Positions 6,116 to 6,525 of a stretch of 6,525 nucleotides of DNA are shown piece after piece. The position numbers and the translations under genes were made by a program. The notes under the pieces are model-generated. The model did no database searches, was not told where the DNA came from, and saw nothing but the letters and a program-made list of their open reading frames with translations. The stretch comes from Acidobacteriaceae bacterium (GTDB lineage: Bacteria; Acidobacteriota; Terriglobia; Terriglobales; Acidobacteriaceae): assembly GCA_027306745.1 (NCBI GenBank), contig DAHUZD010000167.1, positions 1 to 6,525 of the forward strand. Reading direction: 5' to 3'. Each line of letters starts with the position of its first letter. The stretch's first letter is position 1.

Positions 6116-6525
6116 CTACAATTCCACCCGCCGCGCGTTGGAATCCGGGAAAGGATATTCCATATGACGCGCGGTGGCGCGTGCCACTGGCTCGCCAAAA
6201 TACTTTGCGACTACGTGCAACGCCATATCAATGCCAGCAGAAATGCCTGCCGAGGTGAAGATATTGCCATCCTGCACAACATGGGATTGTGTATCCACAT
6301 GCACATCAGGAAATTTTTCCTGCATCAAGCCGAGTGAACGCCAATGCGTCGTCGCGCTCCGCCCCTGCAACAGTCCGGCTTTTGCCAGAATAAACGATCC
6401 GGTGCAGACCGAAGCCAGCGTATCGACCTGCTGAGCCCGTTCCCGGACAAAGGCCAGCAGCAGCGCTTCATTTTCCACCTCGCGACGCACTACCCATACA
6501 CCCGGAATAACAAGGATGTCGAGCC
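6116..6525 (-). CDS. DJ-1/PfpI-superfamily protein, isonitrile hydratase-like (C-terminal part, cut by window edge)
   Basis: The minus-strand frame is open from base 6525 to a TAG stop at 6118-6116, giving the last 135 residues. The frame runs through LDILVIPG at the very edge, so the true start is outside the window and the GTG at 6490 is internal. ASVCTGSFILAKAGLLQGR (37-55 of the visible part) is the nucleophile elbow, with the presumed catalytic Cys at 40, followed by ATTHW (57-61), as in isonitrile hydratases and GlxA-type domains. FTSAGISAGIDMALHVV and a C-terminal RHMEYPFPDSNAR-like end complete the domain. It stops there, with no AraC-type DNA-binding domain, which points to an enzyme rather than a GlxA regulator. 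Substrates in this superfamily are hard to predict. The strand PGVW replaces the usual PGG. The gene converges on gyrA, with 148 bases between their stop codons. Confidence 0.85.
   Translation of the reverse strand, partial: LDILVIPGVWVVRREVENEALLLAFVRERAQQVDTLASVCTGSFILAKAGLLQGRSATTHWRSLGLMQEKFPDVHVDTQSHVVQDGNIFTSAGISAGIDMALHVVAKYFGEPVARATARHMEYPFPDSNARRVEL

Noticed and set aside
1..6525. Mobile element, defence island or CRISPR array
   Set aside because: All genes are core or ordinary accessory types, no transposase or integrase motif is visible, and the only repeat has two isolated copies.

Overview
This 6.5 kb chromosomal window carries housekeeping genes. Its core is a divergent pair: rpoD (principal sigma factor) on the minus strand and gyrA (DNA gyrase subunit A) on the plus strand. 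Two smaller minus-strand genes lie beyond rpoD, and a third minus-strand gene converges on gyrA. Moderately high G+C, the style of the RpoD and GyrA proteins, and a dispersed intergenic repeat of the CATTCTGAGCG...GAAGAATCC kind all suggest an Acidobacteriota bacterium (Terriglobia/Acidobacteriaceae-like). This placement is inferred from memory of such proteins; no search was run.

Layout by position: 1-362 (minus) is the N-terminal part of a MarR-family regulator cut by the window edge. Its start lies next to a near-consensus -10 box overlapped by a perfect inverted repeat. 453-1064 (minus) is a stand-alone precorrin-2 dehydrogenase/sirohydrochlorin ferrochelatase (CysG N-terminal / Met8p type), the last steps of siroheme synthesis. 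1065-1296 is intergenic and holds the rpoD terminator, one arm of which overlaps a copy of the dispersed repeat. 1297-3018 (minus) is rpoD. 3019-3300 is the shared rpoD-gyrA control region, with back-to-back candidate promoters, a 20-bp-spaced GGTCA array and several hairpins. 3301-5967 (plus) is gyrA, followed by a strong intrinsic terminator (5983-6032) and the second repeat copy (6043-6074). 6116-6525 (minus) is the C-terminal part of a DJ-1/PfpI-superfamily protein resembling isonitrile hydratases, also cut by the window edge.

The rpoD and gyrA products set global transcription and supercoiling, so their shared 282-bp upstream region is the most interesting non-coding stretch. The siroheme gene has its own ribosome binding site and lies beyond the rpoD terminator, so it is probably transcribed separately. 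I see no phage, transposase, CRISPR array, tRNA or rRNA. I found no convincing new multi-gene system; the points worth following are regulatory structures and a few protein substitutions.
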